NCBI GenBank assembly: GCA_963835135.1
Contig: CAWIEF010000004.1
Location: 103,945 to 167,944 of the forward strand
Source: JAVVHH01 sp963835135
Lineage (GTDB): Bacteria > Pseudomonadota > Alphaproteobacteria > Acetobacterales > Acetobacteraceae
Reading direction: 5' to 3'
DNA length: 64,000 bases
The translations under genes and the position numbers were made by a program. Within the stretch, counting starts at the first letter, position 1. Each line of letters starts with the position of its first letter. Below the pieces are notes generated by a model that was not told where the DNA came from, did no database searches, and saw only the letters and a list, made by a program, of their open reading frames with translations. Below, in pieces: positions 9,134 to 17,941 of the stretch.

Positions 9134-10216
9134 ATGTCCCAGGGCCGACAGGTATCGCGCCGCCTCCTGCTGAGTGCTGCGGCGCTGTCGGCGCTGCCGC
9201 GGCCGTCGCTCGCGCAGACCGACCGCGCCATCACCTTCTTCGTCGTCAACAACCTGTTCAGCACCCCGGCTTACGTCGCCGCCGAGAACGGCTACTGGGC
9301 GCAGCGCGGCCTGGACGTAAAGCTGCGCATCACCAGCAGCGGCCGGGAGGTCACCCAGGCCCTGCAGGCCGGCGAGGCGCAGCTCGGCCACGTCGCTTTC
9401 TCGACCACCACGGCCGCCGCACGGGCGAGCGGCAATCTCATCAAGGGCGTCATGCCCTACTACAACGCCGCCGACTACGTGGGCCGCGCCGGCGCCATCG
9501 GCATCATCGGCCGCAAGGATCGCGGGATCGATGCAGCCGACCCCAAATCGCTATACGGCAAGACGGTGGCCCTGCTCACCGGCTCGATCGTCGAGGTCTA
9601 TCTCAAGGAATGGGTCCGCAAAACGGGGCTGGACAAGACCAAGATCAACTTCGTCAGCGTGCCGGTGGAGAATATGCCCGTCACGCTGAACCAGGGTGTC
9701 GTCGACGCGGTCTGCGCTTGGGAGCCTTATACCGCGCAGGTGGTGCGTGAACTCGGCGCGAACGCGGCGATCGTCAGCCGCGGTGCGGCCGGCGTGATTT
9801 CCGCCGTGCTGGGGGCCTGCGCGAACGAGGTGTGGATCAAGCAGAACTACAACTTCGTGGTCGACTTCGCGACCGGCTTGGCCGAGGCGGCACAGTTCGT
9901 CCGCAAGAACCCCACGGACACGGCAGAGATCCTGACCCGTTATCTCGACGGCTTGAATGCCAAGGACGCCGCCGAAGGGTTGCGCTGGGGCAATTGGGAC
10001 TCGCGTCTGTCGCTGTGCACGCTGTCAGGTCTGCTCGAGACCGGTAACGCCATGGCTGCGTCCGGGCTGATCAAGGTCGCCAAGCCGTTCGTCGCCACCG
10101 ATTTCTACGATCCGGCCGTGCTCGACCGGGTGATGGCCAAGTCGCCAGAGCTGTTCGACGACTTGCCGCCGCTCCCGGCCTCCCTGGCCGCCTGCAAGGG
10201 CCAGCTTTCATCCTGA
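9134..10216 (+). CDS. ABC transporter substrate-binding protein (SsuA/TauA/NMT1-like)
   Basis: 360 residues, preceded by a good ribosome-binding site (GGAGGATCAGCA then ATG). The signal peptide contains SRRLLLSAAALSALP and probably ends after PSLAQ. The mature start reads AITFFVVNNLFSTPAYVAAENGYW, and RGLDVKLRITSSG, GEAQLGHVAFS and VDAVCAWEPYTAQV are typical of periplasmic receptors for sulfonates, nitrate, taurine or thiamine precursors. It is the first gene of a four- or five-gene transporter operon; the ATPase starts 8 bp downstream. The ligand cannot be deduced. Confidence 0.88.
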   Translation: MSQGRQVSRRLLLSAAALSALPRPSLAQTDRAITFFVVNNLFSTPAYVAAENGYWAQRGLDVKLRITSSGREVTQALQAGEAQLGHVAFSTTTAAARASGNLIKGVMPYYNAADYVGRAGAIGIIGRKDRGIDAADPKSLYGKTVALLTGSIVEVYLKEWVRKTGLDKTKINFVSVPVENMPVTLNQGVVDAVCAWEPYTAQVVRELGANAAIVSRGAAGVISAVLGACANEVWIKQNYNFVVDFATGLAEAAQFVRKNPTDTAEILTRYLDGLNAKDAAEGLRWGNWDSRLSLCTLSGLLETGNAMAASGLIKVAKPFVATDFYDPAVLDRVMAKSPELFDDLPPLPASLAACKGQLSS

Positions 10217-10224
10217 CCGAGACG

Positions 10225-11049
10225 ATGGCCGTGGCCGACATGTCTGGCACGACCGACAAGATCGTGGTCGCCGGGCTACGGCATTTCTTCGACACCGATG
10301 GCGGCCCGGTGCAGGCCACCAGCACCATCGACCTGCGCATCCGCGCCGGCGAGTTCGTCACCCTGGTGGGCCCGTCCGGCTGCGGCAAGACGACTCTGCT
10401 CAAAGCGATCGCCGGGTTCATTCGGCCGACGGAGGGCCGCATCACCTGCAACGGCCAGCCCGTCACCGGCCCCGGACGAGACCGAGGCGTGGTGTTCCAG
10501 GAACTCGCCATCCTTCCCTGGCGCACGGTGCGCCGAAACATCGGTCACGGGCTGGACATCGCCCGGACGCCCCGCCCCGAACGGGACCGCATCGTCGCCC
10601 GGCTGATCGACCTGGTGGGTCTGGCCGGGTTCGAGGACCGCTACCCGCACGAGCTCTCGGGCGGCATGCGCCAGCGCGTCGCCGTCGCCCGGACCTGGGC
10701 CGCCGACCCGGACGTCATCCTCATGGACGAACCTTTCGCCGCCGTAGACGCCATGACCCGCCTGACCTTGCAGGAGGAACTGGCCCGCCTCTGCGCGACG
10801 ACGAACAAGACGGTGTTCTTCATCACCCACGGCGTGGAGGAGGCGGTGTTCCTCGGCGACCGGGTTCTCGTGATGACCCGGCGGCCCGGCCGCATCAAGG
10901 CCGAGGTGGCGGTACCGCGCCGCCATCCGGGCGGGCGCGATTGGGAAAGCTTCACCGCGGACCCGGAGATGCAGGCGATCTGCGAGCAAGTCCTGCGCCT
11001 GGTGCGCGACGAACGCGGCGTGGCGGCGCCGGCCGCCGCCGCCTCATGA
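10225..11049 (+). CDS. ABC transporter ATP-binding protein (SsuB/TauB-like)
   Basis: 274 residues. Walker A GPSGCGKTTLL, Q-loop VVFQELAILPW, signature LSGGMRQRVAVAR, Walker B VILMDEPFAAVD and switch His in FFITHGVEEAV are all intact, so the protein should hydrolyse ATP. Sequence features (MTRRPGRI, HPGGRDWESF near the C-terminus) match nitrate/sulfonate/taurine importers. The stop overlaps the first permease start as ATGA. It would energise the heteromeric permease pair encoded immediately downstream. Confidence 0.92.
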   Translation: MAVADMSGTTDKIVVAGLRHFFDTDGGPVQATSTIDLRIRAGEFVTLVGPSGCGKTTLLKAIAGFIRPTEGRITCNGQPVTGPGRDRGVVFQELAILPWRTVRRNIGHGLDIARTPRPERDRIVARLIDLVGLAGFEDRYPHELSGGMRQRVAVARTWAADPDVILMDEPFAAVDAMTRLTLQEELARLCATTNKTVFFITHGVEEAVFLGDRVLVMTRRPGRIKAEVAVPRRHPGGRDWESFTADPEMQAICEQVLRLVRDERGVAAPAAAAS

Positions 11050-11873
11050 GCACAGCCTCCGTAACGTCCCTCCCGCTTCGACCGGGAGCCGGGTTCCTGC
11101 CCGCGCTGGGCCGCCCGGTCCGACGGCTGCAGATCGTGCTGCCGTTTGCCGCCGTGATCATCATGTGGTGGGCAACCAAGGTGGTCTTCGGACTGGACGA
11201 CAAGGTTCTGGCCTCCCCGCCACAGGTCGCCATGGCCGCCTACACCCTCGCCGCCCATGGCATCCTGGCGGACTACGCCGCCACCAGCCTGCGGCTCATC
11301 GGGGCGGCGGCGTTGATCTCGATGGTGGTGGGCGTGCCGCTCGGCTTCGCGATCGGCTCCAACCGGGTCGTCGCGCGCGCACTCGAGGGCACGCTGCGTT
11401 TCCTGCAGGGTATCTCCGGCGTGGCCTGGCTGCCGCTGGCCATCATCTGGTTCGGCTTCAGCGACACCACCAAGGCGATCGTGGTCATCTACACGCTGAT
11501 CGTGCCGATCATCGTCAACACGGTCGTCGGCGTCCGTGCCGTGCCGGAAAACTATGTGTTGGCGCTGCGCTCGCTGGGCGCGTCGCGGCTGCGGATCATG
11601 TGGGACGTCTATTTGCCCGGCGCGCTGCCCTCCATCGTGGTCGGGTTGCGGCTGGGCATGGGATACGGCTGGCGGGCGCTGATCGCGGCGGAGATGCTGG
11701 TGCGCCGCGGCGGCCTGGGCGACCTGATCTTCGGCGCGCGCGCGTTCAGCCAGATCGACCGCATCATGGTCGGCATGATCCTGATCGGGGTGCTGTACAT
11801 CATCGTGGACCGGCTGCTCGTGGCGCCGGTCGAGCGGCTCACCTTGGCGCGCTGGGGCGTGTTGCGCAAATGA
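11046..11873 (+). CDS. ABC transporter permease, first of two (SsuC-like)
   Basis: 275 residues from ATG 11046, which overlaps the ATPase stop (ATGA); longer in-frame readings start inside the ATPase gene and are not credible. Hydrophobic segments span the protein, beginning around IVLPFAAVIIMWWATKVVF. The EAA-type cytoplasmic loop (LGASRLRIMWDVYLPGALP) that docks onto the ATPase is clear. It overlaps the second permease by ATGA at its 3' end. Ssu/Tau systems normally have a single permease gene acting as homodimer; here two different permeases are encoded side by side. Confidence 0.9.
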   Translation: MSTASVTSLPLRPGAGFLPALGRPVRRLQIVLPFAAVIIMWWATKVVFGLDDKVLASPPQVAMAAYTLAAHGILADYAATSLRLIGAAALISMVVGVPLGFAIGSNRVVARALEGTLRFLQGISGVAWLPLAIIWFGFSDTTKAIVVIYTLIVPIIVNTVVGVRAVPENYVLALRSLGASRLRIMWDVYLPGALPSIVVGLRLGMGYGWRALIAAEMLVRRGGLGDLIFGARAFSQIDRIMVGMILIGVLYIIVDRLLVAPVERLTLARWGVLRK

Positions 11874-12691
11874 GCGACGCGTTCCGGTCGCCGGCGCGCA
11901 TCCAGGTCGACCGGGCCGTCTGGCGGCTGTTGCCGTTCACGCCCATCCTGCTGATCGCGGCGGCCTGGTCGGTGTATTGGGCCATCGCCCGGCCGCCGCT
12001 TTCGGTGCTGCCCTCGATCGGAGACGTGATCGGCGCGGTCGCCGAACAGGCGGGTTCCGGCGCCCTGCTGACCGACGTCGCCGCAAGTCTTCTGCGTCTG
12101 CTCCTGGGCGCTGCCCTGGGCATGGCAATGGGTGTCGCCGCCGGGTTCGCCACCGGCCTGAACAAGCGCGCGGCCGCGTTCTTCAATCCGCTGCTGATCT
12201 TCTTCAACGCGATCAGCGGCATCGTCTGGCTACCGCTGATGATCGGCTGGATCGGCATCGGCACCGGGCTCGCCGTGTTCCTGATCTGGAACTCGGTATT
12301 CTTCATCGTCTTCCAGAACACGGTGCTCGGCGTGCAGCTGGTCCCCGAGGTGCTCGAGCAATCCGTGGCCACGCTCGGCGCCAGCCGCTGGGAGACGATC
12401 CGCAGCGTGACCTTCCCGGGTGCGCTGCCCTACATCCTGAACGGGATGCGTTCGGGTCTCGGGTTCGGCTGGCGCGCCCTTATCGCCGCCGAACTGGTCG
12501 GGGCCACCACCGGCCTGGGGCAGATGATCTTCCGCGCCGCCGATTTCAGCCGCACCGACATCATCGTCGCCGGCTGCCTGTTGATCGGGGTCCTGGCCAT
12601 GGCGATGGATCGCTTGCTCCTGTTACCGATCGAGCGGCGAACGGTGCAGCGCTGGGGCTTGATCACCCGGGCCGAAGGGGGCGGCCGGTGA
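11870..12691 (+). CDS. ABC transporter permease, second of two (SsuC-like)
   Basis: 273 residues from ATG 11870, coupled to the first permease by an ATGA overlap. Membrane segments begin at LLPFTPILLIAAAWSVYWAIA. The ATPase-docking loop LGASRWETIRSVTFPGALPY is conserved and parallels that of the first permease, but the two proteins differ clearly elsewhere, pointing to an old duplication rather than a recent repeat. Together they probably form a heterodimeric channel. The 3' end overlaps a small downstream gene as GTGA. Confidence 0.9.
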   Translation: MSDAFRSPARIQVDRAVWRLLPFTPILLIAAAWSVYWAIARPPLSVLPSIGDVIGAVAEQAGSGALLTDVAASLLRLLLGAALGMAMGVAAGFATGLNKRAAAFFNPLLIFFNAISGIVWLPLMIGWIGIGTGLAVFLIWNSVFFIVFQNTVLGVQLVPEVLEQSVATLGASRWETIRSVTFPGALPYILNGMRSGLGFGWRALIAAELVGATTGLGQMIFRAADFSRTDIIVAGCLLIGVLAMAMDRLLLLPIERRTVQRWGLITRAEGGGR

Positions 12692-13020
12692 ACGGCCCCA
12701 TGCTCCGCCTGGCAACCGGAGTGACCCTGATCGCCGCGATCTTGTTCGGTCAGGACATCTACGGCGCCGCCACCGCATCCACCCGCCTGGACCCGGCGCT
12801 GGCCGGCGCCACCGGCGCCTCGGCCGTTATCGTCGTGCTCGATTTCACGCCGGAGCGCTTCCACAACGAACGCCTTGGCAGCTACGGCACCTTCGCCGGG
12901 CGCGATGGCGGCCTCAACCGCATCCGGCTGCGCAACGTGTCGCCGGACAACCTCACCCGGCTCTCGCACCTGGCCTGGGTCTCCCGCATCGAGCCCGTTC
13001 CGGCCCGCAAACCCGGCTAG
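12688..13020 (+). CDS. Small membrane-anchored or exported protein coupled to the ABC operon, function unknown
   Basis: 110 residues from GTG 12688, overlapping the second permease stop (GTGA). One N-terminal hydrophobic stretch, LATGVTLIAAILFG, is either a signal peptide or an anchor. A ~55-residue domain follows: a beta strand SAVIVVLDFTPERFH, a helix region, then IRLRNVSPDNLTRLSHL and WVSRIEPV. No cysteine, metal site or known family signature was recognised. The coupling implies it is made in step with the transporter and may be an accessory subunit. Its last four bases overlap the convergent DctP-like gene. Confidence 0.65.
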   Translation: MNGPMLRLATGVTLIAAILFGQDIYGAATASTRLDPALAGATGASAVIVVLDFTPERFHNERLGSYGTFAGRDGGLNRIRLRNVSPDNLTRLSHLAWVSRIEPVPARKPG

Positions 13021-13931
13021 CTGGACGACAGCGCCCGGAGCGCCGGGTCCAGGGCCGCCAGAAGCCGCTCGCGCACGGGCTGAACCGCCATCCGGAAGGC
13101 GGCCAGGTCGAGGTCTGCCGCGCCCAGCACGGATGCCCCGCCGGCGTGCAACGCGGTCAGGCCGCATATCTCCTCCTGCGCCGCCATGCCGCGCTGAACC
13201 ACCGTTGCGCCCGCCGCGGCCTCCAGGAGTATCGACCTCATCTCCAAGGCTAGGCCGTCGAACCAAACCCGATTGGCCAACAACAGCGCCACCCCGAAGA
13301 AATGTCCGGTCAAGCTGTGTTGCCGATGCCATTCCTGCAGTCCGAAGCCGACGGTGTTGGCCAACGGGTTCTCCTGCGCGTCCACCTGCCCCGACCGCAC
13401 CGCCTGCACCAGGTCCCGCACATCCACCGTGATGGGCGCGAACCCCAGGCTCGAGAACACGGCATGGTGCAGCGCGTTGTCGAGCGTGCGGATGGTCAGG
13501 CCCCGGCAGTCCCGCGGATGCGCGATCGGCCGCACGCGGTTGGACAGGTGGCGAAAGCCGTTGTCCCAGAAGCCGAGCACGCAGTAGTCGCCCTGCCGCC
13601 GCACCGCATCGGCGATGAACGCGCCCAGCGCGCCATCCAGCCGACCATATGCGTGGTCCCGGTCCGCCTCCGGGAACGGCAGGTCGAACATGGCCAACGC
13701 CGGCACCTGCCCCGCCAGATAGCTCGACGCGAAATAGCAGAGATCGAGCTGTCCCGACGCCACCCGCGCCAGCAGGCTGGTCGCCGCACTGCCGTCCGCG
13801 GTCACGTTCTCGGTCAGCTCCAGCTGCACCGCCCCGTGCGACAGCCGGTCGAGCGCCGCGCCGAGAGCCTGCAGTCCTCGCGTATGCACCGAGCCCGGGC
13901 CCTGGTAGCCGCCGGCCCGCACCACCGTCAT
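13017..13931 (-). CDS. TRAP-type (DctP-like) solute-binding protein without signal peptide
   Basis: 304 residues. Features of the DctP family include ASGQLDLCYFASSYLAG, FWDNGFRHLSNRVRPIAHP, the CRGLTIRT region with its ligand-pairing Arg, and QVDAQENPLANT. The protein opens directly on the mature fold (MTVVRAGGYQGPGSVHT) with no signal peptide, and no earlier start supplying one is evident because the upstream gene overlaps by 4 bp. No DctQ/DctM membrane genes are present. Either export is lost, or the protein works in the cytoplasm, or the true start has been disrupted. It is co-transcribed with the dehydrogenase upstream. Confidence 0.8.
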   Translation of the reverse strand: MTVVRAGGYQGPGSVHTRGLQALGAALDRLSHGAVQLELTENVTADGSAATSLLARVASGQLDLCYFASSYLAGQVPALAMFDLPFPEADRDHAYGRLDGALGAFIADAVRRQGDYCVLGFWDNGFRHLSNRVRPIAHPRDCRGLTIRTLDNALHHAVFSSLGFAPITVDVRDLVQAVRSGQVDAQENPLANTVGFGLQEWHRQHSLTGHFFGVALLLANRVWFDGLALEMRSILLEAAAGATVVQRGMAAQEEICGLTALHAGGASVLGAADLDLAAFRMAVQPVRERLLAALDPALRALSSS

Positions 13932-14791
13932 TCCGGCAGACGCTGGGCCAGCGTGTCGCTGATGGGATACAGGGTGGTGAAATCGTCGCCCGCGCGCCCG
14001 TCCGCCACTGCCAAGTCCAGCAGCGCGGCCGTCAGCCGGGCATACGGGGCGGGCTGCCCGAGCTGCCCGGCGAACTCGGCCGCCATCGCCAGATCCTTCG
14101 CCAGATTGGACACATGAGACCGGCCGTCGAACCGCCCGGAGAGGATGTGGTTGGGAAATCGCGCCTCGCTGATGTAGCTGCGGGCGTTGCCGGCATTGAT
14201 AACCTCGACCACGCCGTCGAGCGGCAGCCCGGCCTGTTCAGCCAACCGGCAGCCCTCCGCCATCGCCAGGAAATTCGTGTGGCAGATCATGTTGTGCACG
14301 AGCTTCATCGTGTGCCCGGCGCCGACCGGGCCGAGGTGGAAGATCCGTGCCGCGATAACCTCCAGCAGCGGCCGGCACCGATCCAGGACCGCCGCGTCGC
14401 CGCCCATCATCAGGGTCAGCGTGCCCCGGTCGGCCCCGGCCGCCCCGCCGGACATCCCGGCATCCAAGTAGCTGCGCCCGGCCAGCGCCGCCCGTGCCGC
14501 CAGTCGCCGCGTGTCCGCAGGCCGCGACGTCGTGAGATCGATGAGCACCTGTCCGGGCCGGTCCGTCTGCAGCATGGTGTCGAGACAGGCCTCGATCTCC
14601 CTCGAGGACGGCACGGCAAACAGGACCATGTCGACGCTGGCAGCGACGTCCGGCAGAGCTTGGATGGGCACGTCCGCCGTTTTGCACGCCGCTTCGCTCA
14701 GGTCCCAGGCAGCGCTCAAAAAGCCGGCTCGGTGCAGGTTCGCGGCGATGCCCGCGCCCATTTGGCCCAACCCGATCACCGCAGCTTTCAT
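13928..14791 (-). CDS. NAD(P)-dependent 3-hydroxyisobutyrate-dehydrogenase-family oxidoreductase (second copy)
   Basis: 287 residues from ATG 14791, which has AGGA eight bases upstream and starts directly on the Rossmann motif AVIGLGQMGAGIAANL; an ATG 63 bases earlier would add an unlikely tail. YLDAGMSGGAAGADRGTLTLMMGG is the substrate-binding signature and GHTMKLVHNMICH contains the catalytic Lys. The helical C-terminal domain is complete. It overlaps the DctP-like gene by 4 bp (ATGA), so an imported 2- or 3-hydroxy acid is a reasonable guess for the substrate. It is a diverged paralogue of the protein at 6969-7838. Confidence 0.87.
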   Translation of the reverse strand: MKAAVIGLGQMGAGIAANLHRAGFLSAAWDLSEAACKTADVPIQALPDVAASVDMVLFAVPSSREIEACLDTMLQTDRPGQVLIDLTTSRPADTRRLAARAALAGRSYLDAGMSGGAAGADRGTLTLMMGGDAAVLDRCRPLLEVIAARIFHLGPVGAGHTMKLVHNMICHTNFLAMAEGCRLAEQAGLPLDGVVEVINAGNARSYISEARFPNHILSGRFDGRSHVSNLAKDLAMAAEFAGQLGQPAPYARLTAALLDLAVADGRAGDDFTTLYPISDTLAQRLPE

Positions 14792-15053
14792 TCCATCTGT
14801 CCTAATGATTGGCCTAGTGATGAATGCGGTTCCGACCGTTCCGCCCTTTTGCAAAGGCGGTTCTTAGGCAGTGTTCGGGAGGCAACAGCCAGCATCTTCA
14901 TGGACGCAGGGCGGCCGACGGCCATTGCTCGTTTGCCACTTGCTGCGGCCTTTCAGCACAGCCGATCAACGTCAACTCTATCGCGATTGTAGTCGATGAT
15001 CACGACCAACAGCATCGAAGCAACCCAGCGCTCTCCTGCCGAGAACGCTTGCT

Positions 15054-16265
15054 TTAGCTCGGGGCGAGTGAGCAGCCTTCTTCGGACAGAGGCTTCCACG
15101 CCTCATTGGCCGGCGTCGTCGCGATCAGCTTCTGAAGATCCCACTTCGAGGTGCTCTCCGCCGGGCTCTTCACCTGGTAGAGGTAAGCCGGCAACAGGCA
15201 CAGTCCGTCGGCTCGTATCTTGTTTCGACCGAACGCATCGTCTTCGGTCGGCATCGCCTTCATCTGCGCGCAGATCGCCGCTCCATCGCGCGCCCGCTCC
15301 ACGCCCATCGCAGTCACCGCCTTGAGATAGTGCAGAGTCCCGGCGTAGCAGCCGGCTTGGATCATGTTCGGCGGCTGCCTGTTCGGCATGGCTTGCTGGA
15401 CCGTGTTGGCGAACTTGCGGGTTCCGTCGGTCTGGTCCCAGTAGAAGCTTCCCGTGAGATACAACCCAGCGCCTATCTCCGTGCCGATCGCCTCCACATC
15501 GCTGATCTCCATCAGAAGCGCGGCGGCTTTCATGGTCTGGAGCAGCCCGAACTCGTGCGCCTGCTTGATGCAGTTCGAGGTGTCGACACCGGCATTGGCG
15601 AAGCCGATCACGTTGGCACCAGACGCCTTTGCGTCCAGCAGCAGGGCCGAGAAGTCGGTCGTCGTGGGAAACGGGTATCGCCGTTCCCCCAGCACCTCGG
15701 CGCCTCCCTCCTTGGCGAACCGCATCGCGTCCCGGGCAAGCTGTTGGCCGAAGACGTAGTCCGCCGTAACGAAGAACCACTTGTTCCCACCAAGCTTAGT
15801 GACCTGGGACGCCGTGGAGCGCGCCAGCATGTAGGTGTCGTAGGACCAATGGATCGTAACCGCGGTGCACTGGCTTGCCGTCAGATCCCCCGTGCCGGCG
15901 CCGGTGTTGATATAGAGCTTGTTCTTCTCCTTGGCGACCGTGTTGACCGCCAGCGCCACCGACGAGGTCGGAACGTCCATGATGACGTCGACGCCGTCGC
16001 GGTCATACCACTGCCGGGCCAGTGCCGCACCGACATCAGGCTTGTTCTGATGGTCGCCCGGGATGACCTGAACGTCGAAACCTGCGCTGGCAAACTGCTG
16101 TACGGCGGCCTGTACACAGACGACCGATCCGGTGCCGGTGGCATCGCGGTAGGGGCCAGACATGTCGTTCAGCACGCCAATCTTGATGACCGGCCGCGGT
16201 TGCGCCCGGGCGGCGAACGGCATCAAGGCACCAGCAATAACCATATTACGGCGACGAAGTGTCAC
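15054..16265 (-). CDS. ABC transporter substrate-binding protein, LivK / Peripla_BP_6 type
   Basis: About 403 residues from GTG 16265, which has GGAGG eight bases upstream; an ATG at 16280 would add five residues but sits too close to its own purine tract. The signal region is LRRRNMVIAGALMPFAARAQ, cleaved near RAQ. The mature protein begins IKIGVLNDMSGPYRDATG and contains KWFFVTADYVFGQQLARDA, standard for branched-chain amino acid or amide receptors. It has no transporter genes beside it. Upstream of it lies a ~360 bp stretch with a gene remnant; downstream (14792-15053) nothing was recognised. Confidence 0.85.
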   Translation of the reverse strand: MTLRRRNMVIAGALMPFAARAQPRPVIKIGVLNDMSGPYRDATGTGSVVCVQAAVQQFASAGFDVQVIPGDHQNKPDVGAALARQWYDRDGVDVIMDVPTSSVALAVNTVAKEKNKLYINTGAGTGDLTASQCTAVTIHWSYDTYMLARSTASQVTKLGGNKWFFVTADYVFGQQLARDAMRFAKEGGAEVLGERRYPFPTTTDFSALLLDAKASGANVIGFANAGVDTSNCIKQAHEFGLLQTMKAAALLMEISDVEAIGTEIGAGLYLTGSFYWDQTDGTRKFANTVQQAMPNRQPPNMIQAGCYAGTLHYLKAVTAMGVERARDGAAICAQMKAMPTEDDAFGRNKIRADGLCLLPAYLYQVKSPAESTSKWDLQKLIATTPANEAWKPLSEEGCSLAPS

Positions 16266-16356
16266 GCCACGGTCCTCCATCCTCTTGCGACCGACTATTC
16301 GCCCGCGCCTTCACTCGCGCAACCGGCCATATCGTCTCGAGCTGCGTGGCCCCAAC

Positions 16357-16491
16357 TCAGCCTGGCCTGTCCACTTCCTGCCAGAACCCGGCCTTGCGGC
16401 CGAGCGCGGCATGCAGCCCGGGCTCGTAGGCGACGGGCTCAGGCAAGTTCCCGAACGTCTCCAACCGCGCTGCCGCGTCGCGAGGGCGCGC
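16357..16491 (-). pseudogene. C-terminal remnant of an unidentified protein
   Basis: In one frame the stretch reads an uninterrupted, protein-like 44 residues ending LPEPVAYEPGLHAALG then RKAGFWQEVDRPG and a stop, but it follows an in-frame TAA and has no start codon or ribosome-binding site. It looks like the tail of a decayed gene. The parent family was not recognised. The rest of 16266-16625 holds nothing else recognisable. Confidence 0.3.
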
Positions 16492-16625
16492 TTACTGATC
16501 TCCGCGCGGCTGCACCTGGTAGACGCCACCGGCTCCTGCGGTAGCAGACGAAGAAGCACGTTGCGCCCTTGCAGACGTCCTAATCTCGCGCCGTTCCAAA
16601 CGGGATGCCTGCTGGTTGAACACTC

Positions 16626-17285
16626 TCAATCCCGGTCGGGCGCGCCGAGTGGGAAGTAAGCGCGGTATGGTCGCGCGTCGTCGATGCAGCGCGCGACCGA
16701 CGGTCGGGCGATCAGACGGCCGCGATAGGCTTTGAGCGTGGCGTGCTGTTCAGCGATCGGGTGCACCCAATCGGCGTAAAAGAGCGAGGGGGCGGCGGCG
16801 CAGTCGGCGAGGCTGAACTCCGCCCCACACGCCCAGTCGCGGCCGCCCAGTTCTGCGTCGAGCCAGGCATAGATCCTGTCCAGATGCGCGTGGGCGCGCT
16901 CAACTCCGTATGGGTCTCGGTGCTCCTCGGGGCGAAGCGCATCGCCAACGATCACTGTCATCACGTTCATGACGTAATTGTCGAACACCCGGTCCATCGT
17001 CCGCACCTTGACCGCCGCTTCAGGATTGCTGGGGATCATTCCCACCCGACCGGGATGGACCGCTTCGAGATACTCGATGATCGCGGTCGCCTCGAACACC
17101 GACGCTTCGCCTTCGACCAACAACGGGAACTTGCCCATCGCCGACCGGCGCGAGAGTTCGGCGCTGTTCTCCGGATGCTCCGGATCGACCATCCGGAATT
17201 CAAACGGGATTTCGTTCTCGTAGAACGCGATCTCCGCCTTCCACGTGTAAGACGAGAAGGGATGGCCGAAGAGCTGGATCACCAT
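16626..17285 (-). CDS. Glutathione S-transferase family protein
   Basis: 219 residues. The N-terminal thioredoxin-like domain begins IQLFGHPFSSYTWKAEIAFYENEIPFE, with FSSYTWK at the place of the catalytic Ser/Tyr, then SAMGKFPLLVEG (cis-Pro) and SVFEATAIIEYLE, the glutathione-contact motif. The helical C-terminal domain has RDWACGAEFSLADCAAAPSLFYAD, the usual folding signature. It is last of six genes on the minus strand and overlaps the RibD-like reductase by 7 bp. A detoxification role is likely; the electrophile is unknown. Confidence 0.87.
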   Translation of the reverse strand: MVIQLFGHPFSSYTWKAEIAFYENEIPFEFRMVDPEHPENSAELSRRSAMGKFPLLVEGEASVFEATAIIEYLEAVHPGRVGMIPSNPEAAVKVRTMDRVFDNYVMNVMTVIVGDALRPEEHRDPYGVERAHAHLDRIYAWLDAELGGRDWACGAEFSLADCAAAPSLFYADWVHPIAEQHATLKAYRGRLIARPSVARCIDDARPYRAYFPLGAPDRD

Positions 17286-17941
17286 GTGCCGTCCCGTATG
17301 TGCCGCTGCCGCTCGTCTTCGCGCACGCTCTCGATTGAGCCGAACGACCCCGTTTCGACCGAACCCGCAGGCTCGTACGTTGCGATGACGGTGCCGCCGG
17401 GCGTGACGCGGTGATCGACCAGCTTGAGCGTTCCGGACGGAGTACCCTCGCCGAACAGCCGCTTGCCGCTGCCAAGCAAAATCGGAAAGGTATATAGCAC
17501 AAGTCGGTCAAGCAGGCCCGCTGCGAGCAACGCGGGATAGATCGTGCTCGAGCCCTGGATCAACAGATCAGGGCCATCGCCACGCTTGAGCATCGCAACG
17601 TCGTCCATGCCACGCATACGGTGGCTGTTCGCCCAAGGGAACGGGGGCTCGCGCCTGGTCAGGACATATTTGTTCGCTCCGGTGAACGCCTCGGCCATCG
17701 CCGCGCCCTCACCGTCCACATAGGGCCAATACGCGGCGAAGATGTCGTAGGTCCGCCGCCCGAGCAGCAGGTCGTACGGTTGCGAGAAGAACGCGCCGAT
17801 CGCCGCACCGACCTGCTCGTCCGCGACGGGGGCCATCCAGCCGCCATGCACGAAGCCGCCGGTCGGGTCTTCGGTCGGTCCACCCGGCGCTTGGATGATG
17901 CCGTCGAGCGAGACGAACATGCCGCCGACGATCTTACGCAT
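17279..17941 (-). CDS. Dihydrofolate-reductase-fold protein (RibD C-terminal domain family)
   Basis: 220 residues. It starts MRKIVGGMFVSLDGIIQAPGG, the typical opening of RibD-C/YwjB-like reductases, and has LLLGRRTYDIFAAYWPY, KYVLTRR and LLIQGSSTIYPALLAAGLLDRLVLY, in which the GSxxL segment contacts NADPH. These stand-alone proteins are annotated as dihydrofolate-reductase family; physiological substrates are mostly unknown. It overlaps the PhnB-like gene upstream by 8 bp and the GST downstream by 7 bp, so the three are translated together. Confidence 0.87.
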   Translation of the reverse strand: MRKIVGGMFVSLDGIIQAPGGPTEDPTGGFVHGGWMAPVADEQVGAAIGAFFSQPYDLLLGRRTYDIFAAYWPYVDGEGAAMAEAFTGANKYVLTRREPPFPWANSHRMRGMDDVAMLKRGDGPDLLIQGSSTIYPALLAAGLLDRLVLYTFPILLGSGKRLFGEGTPSGTLKLVDHRVTPGGTVIATYEPAGSVETGSFGSIESVREDERQRHIRDGTW

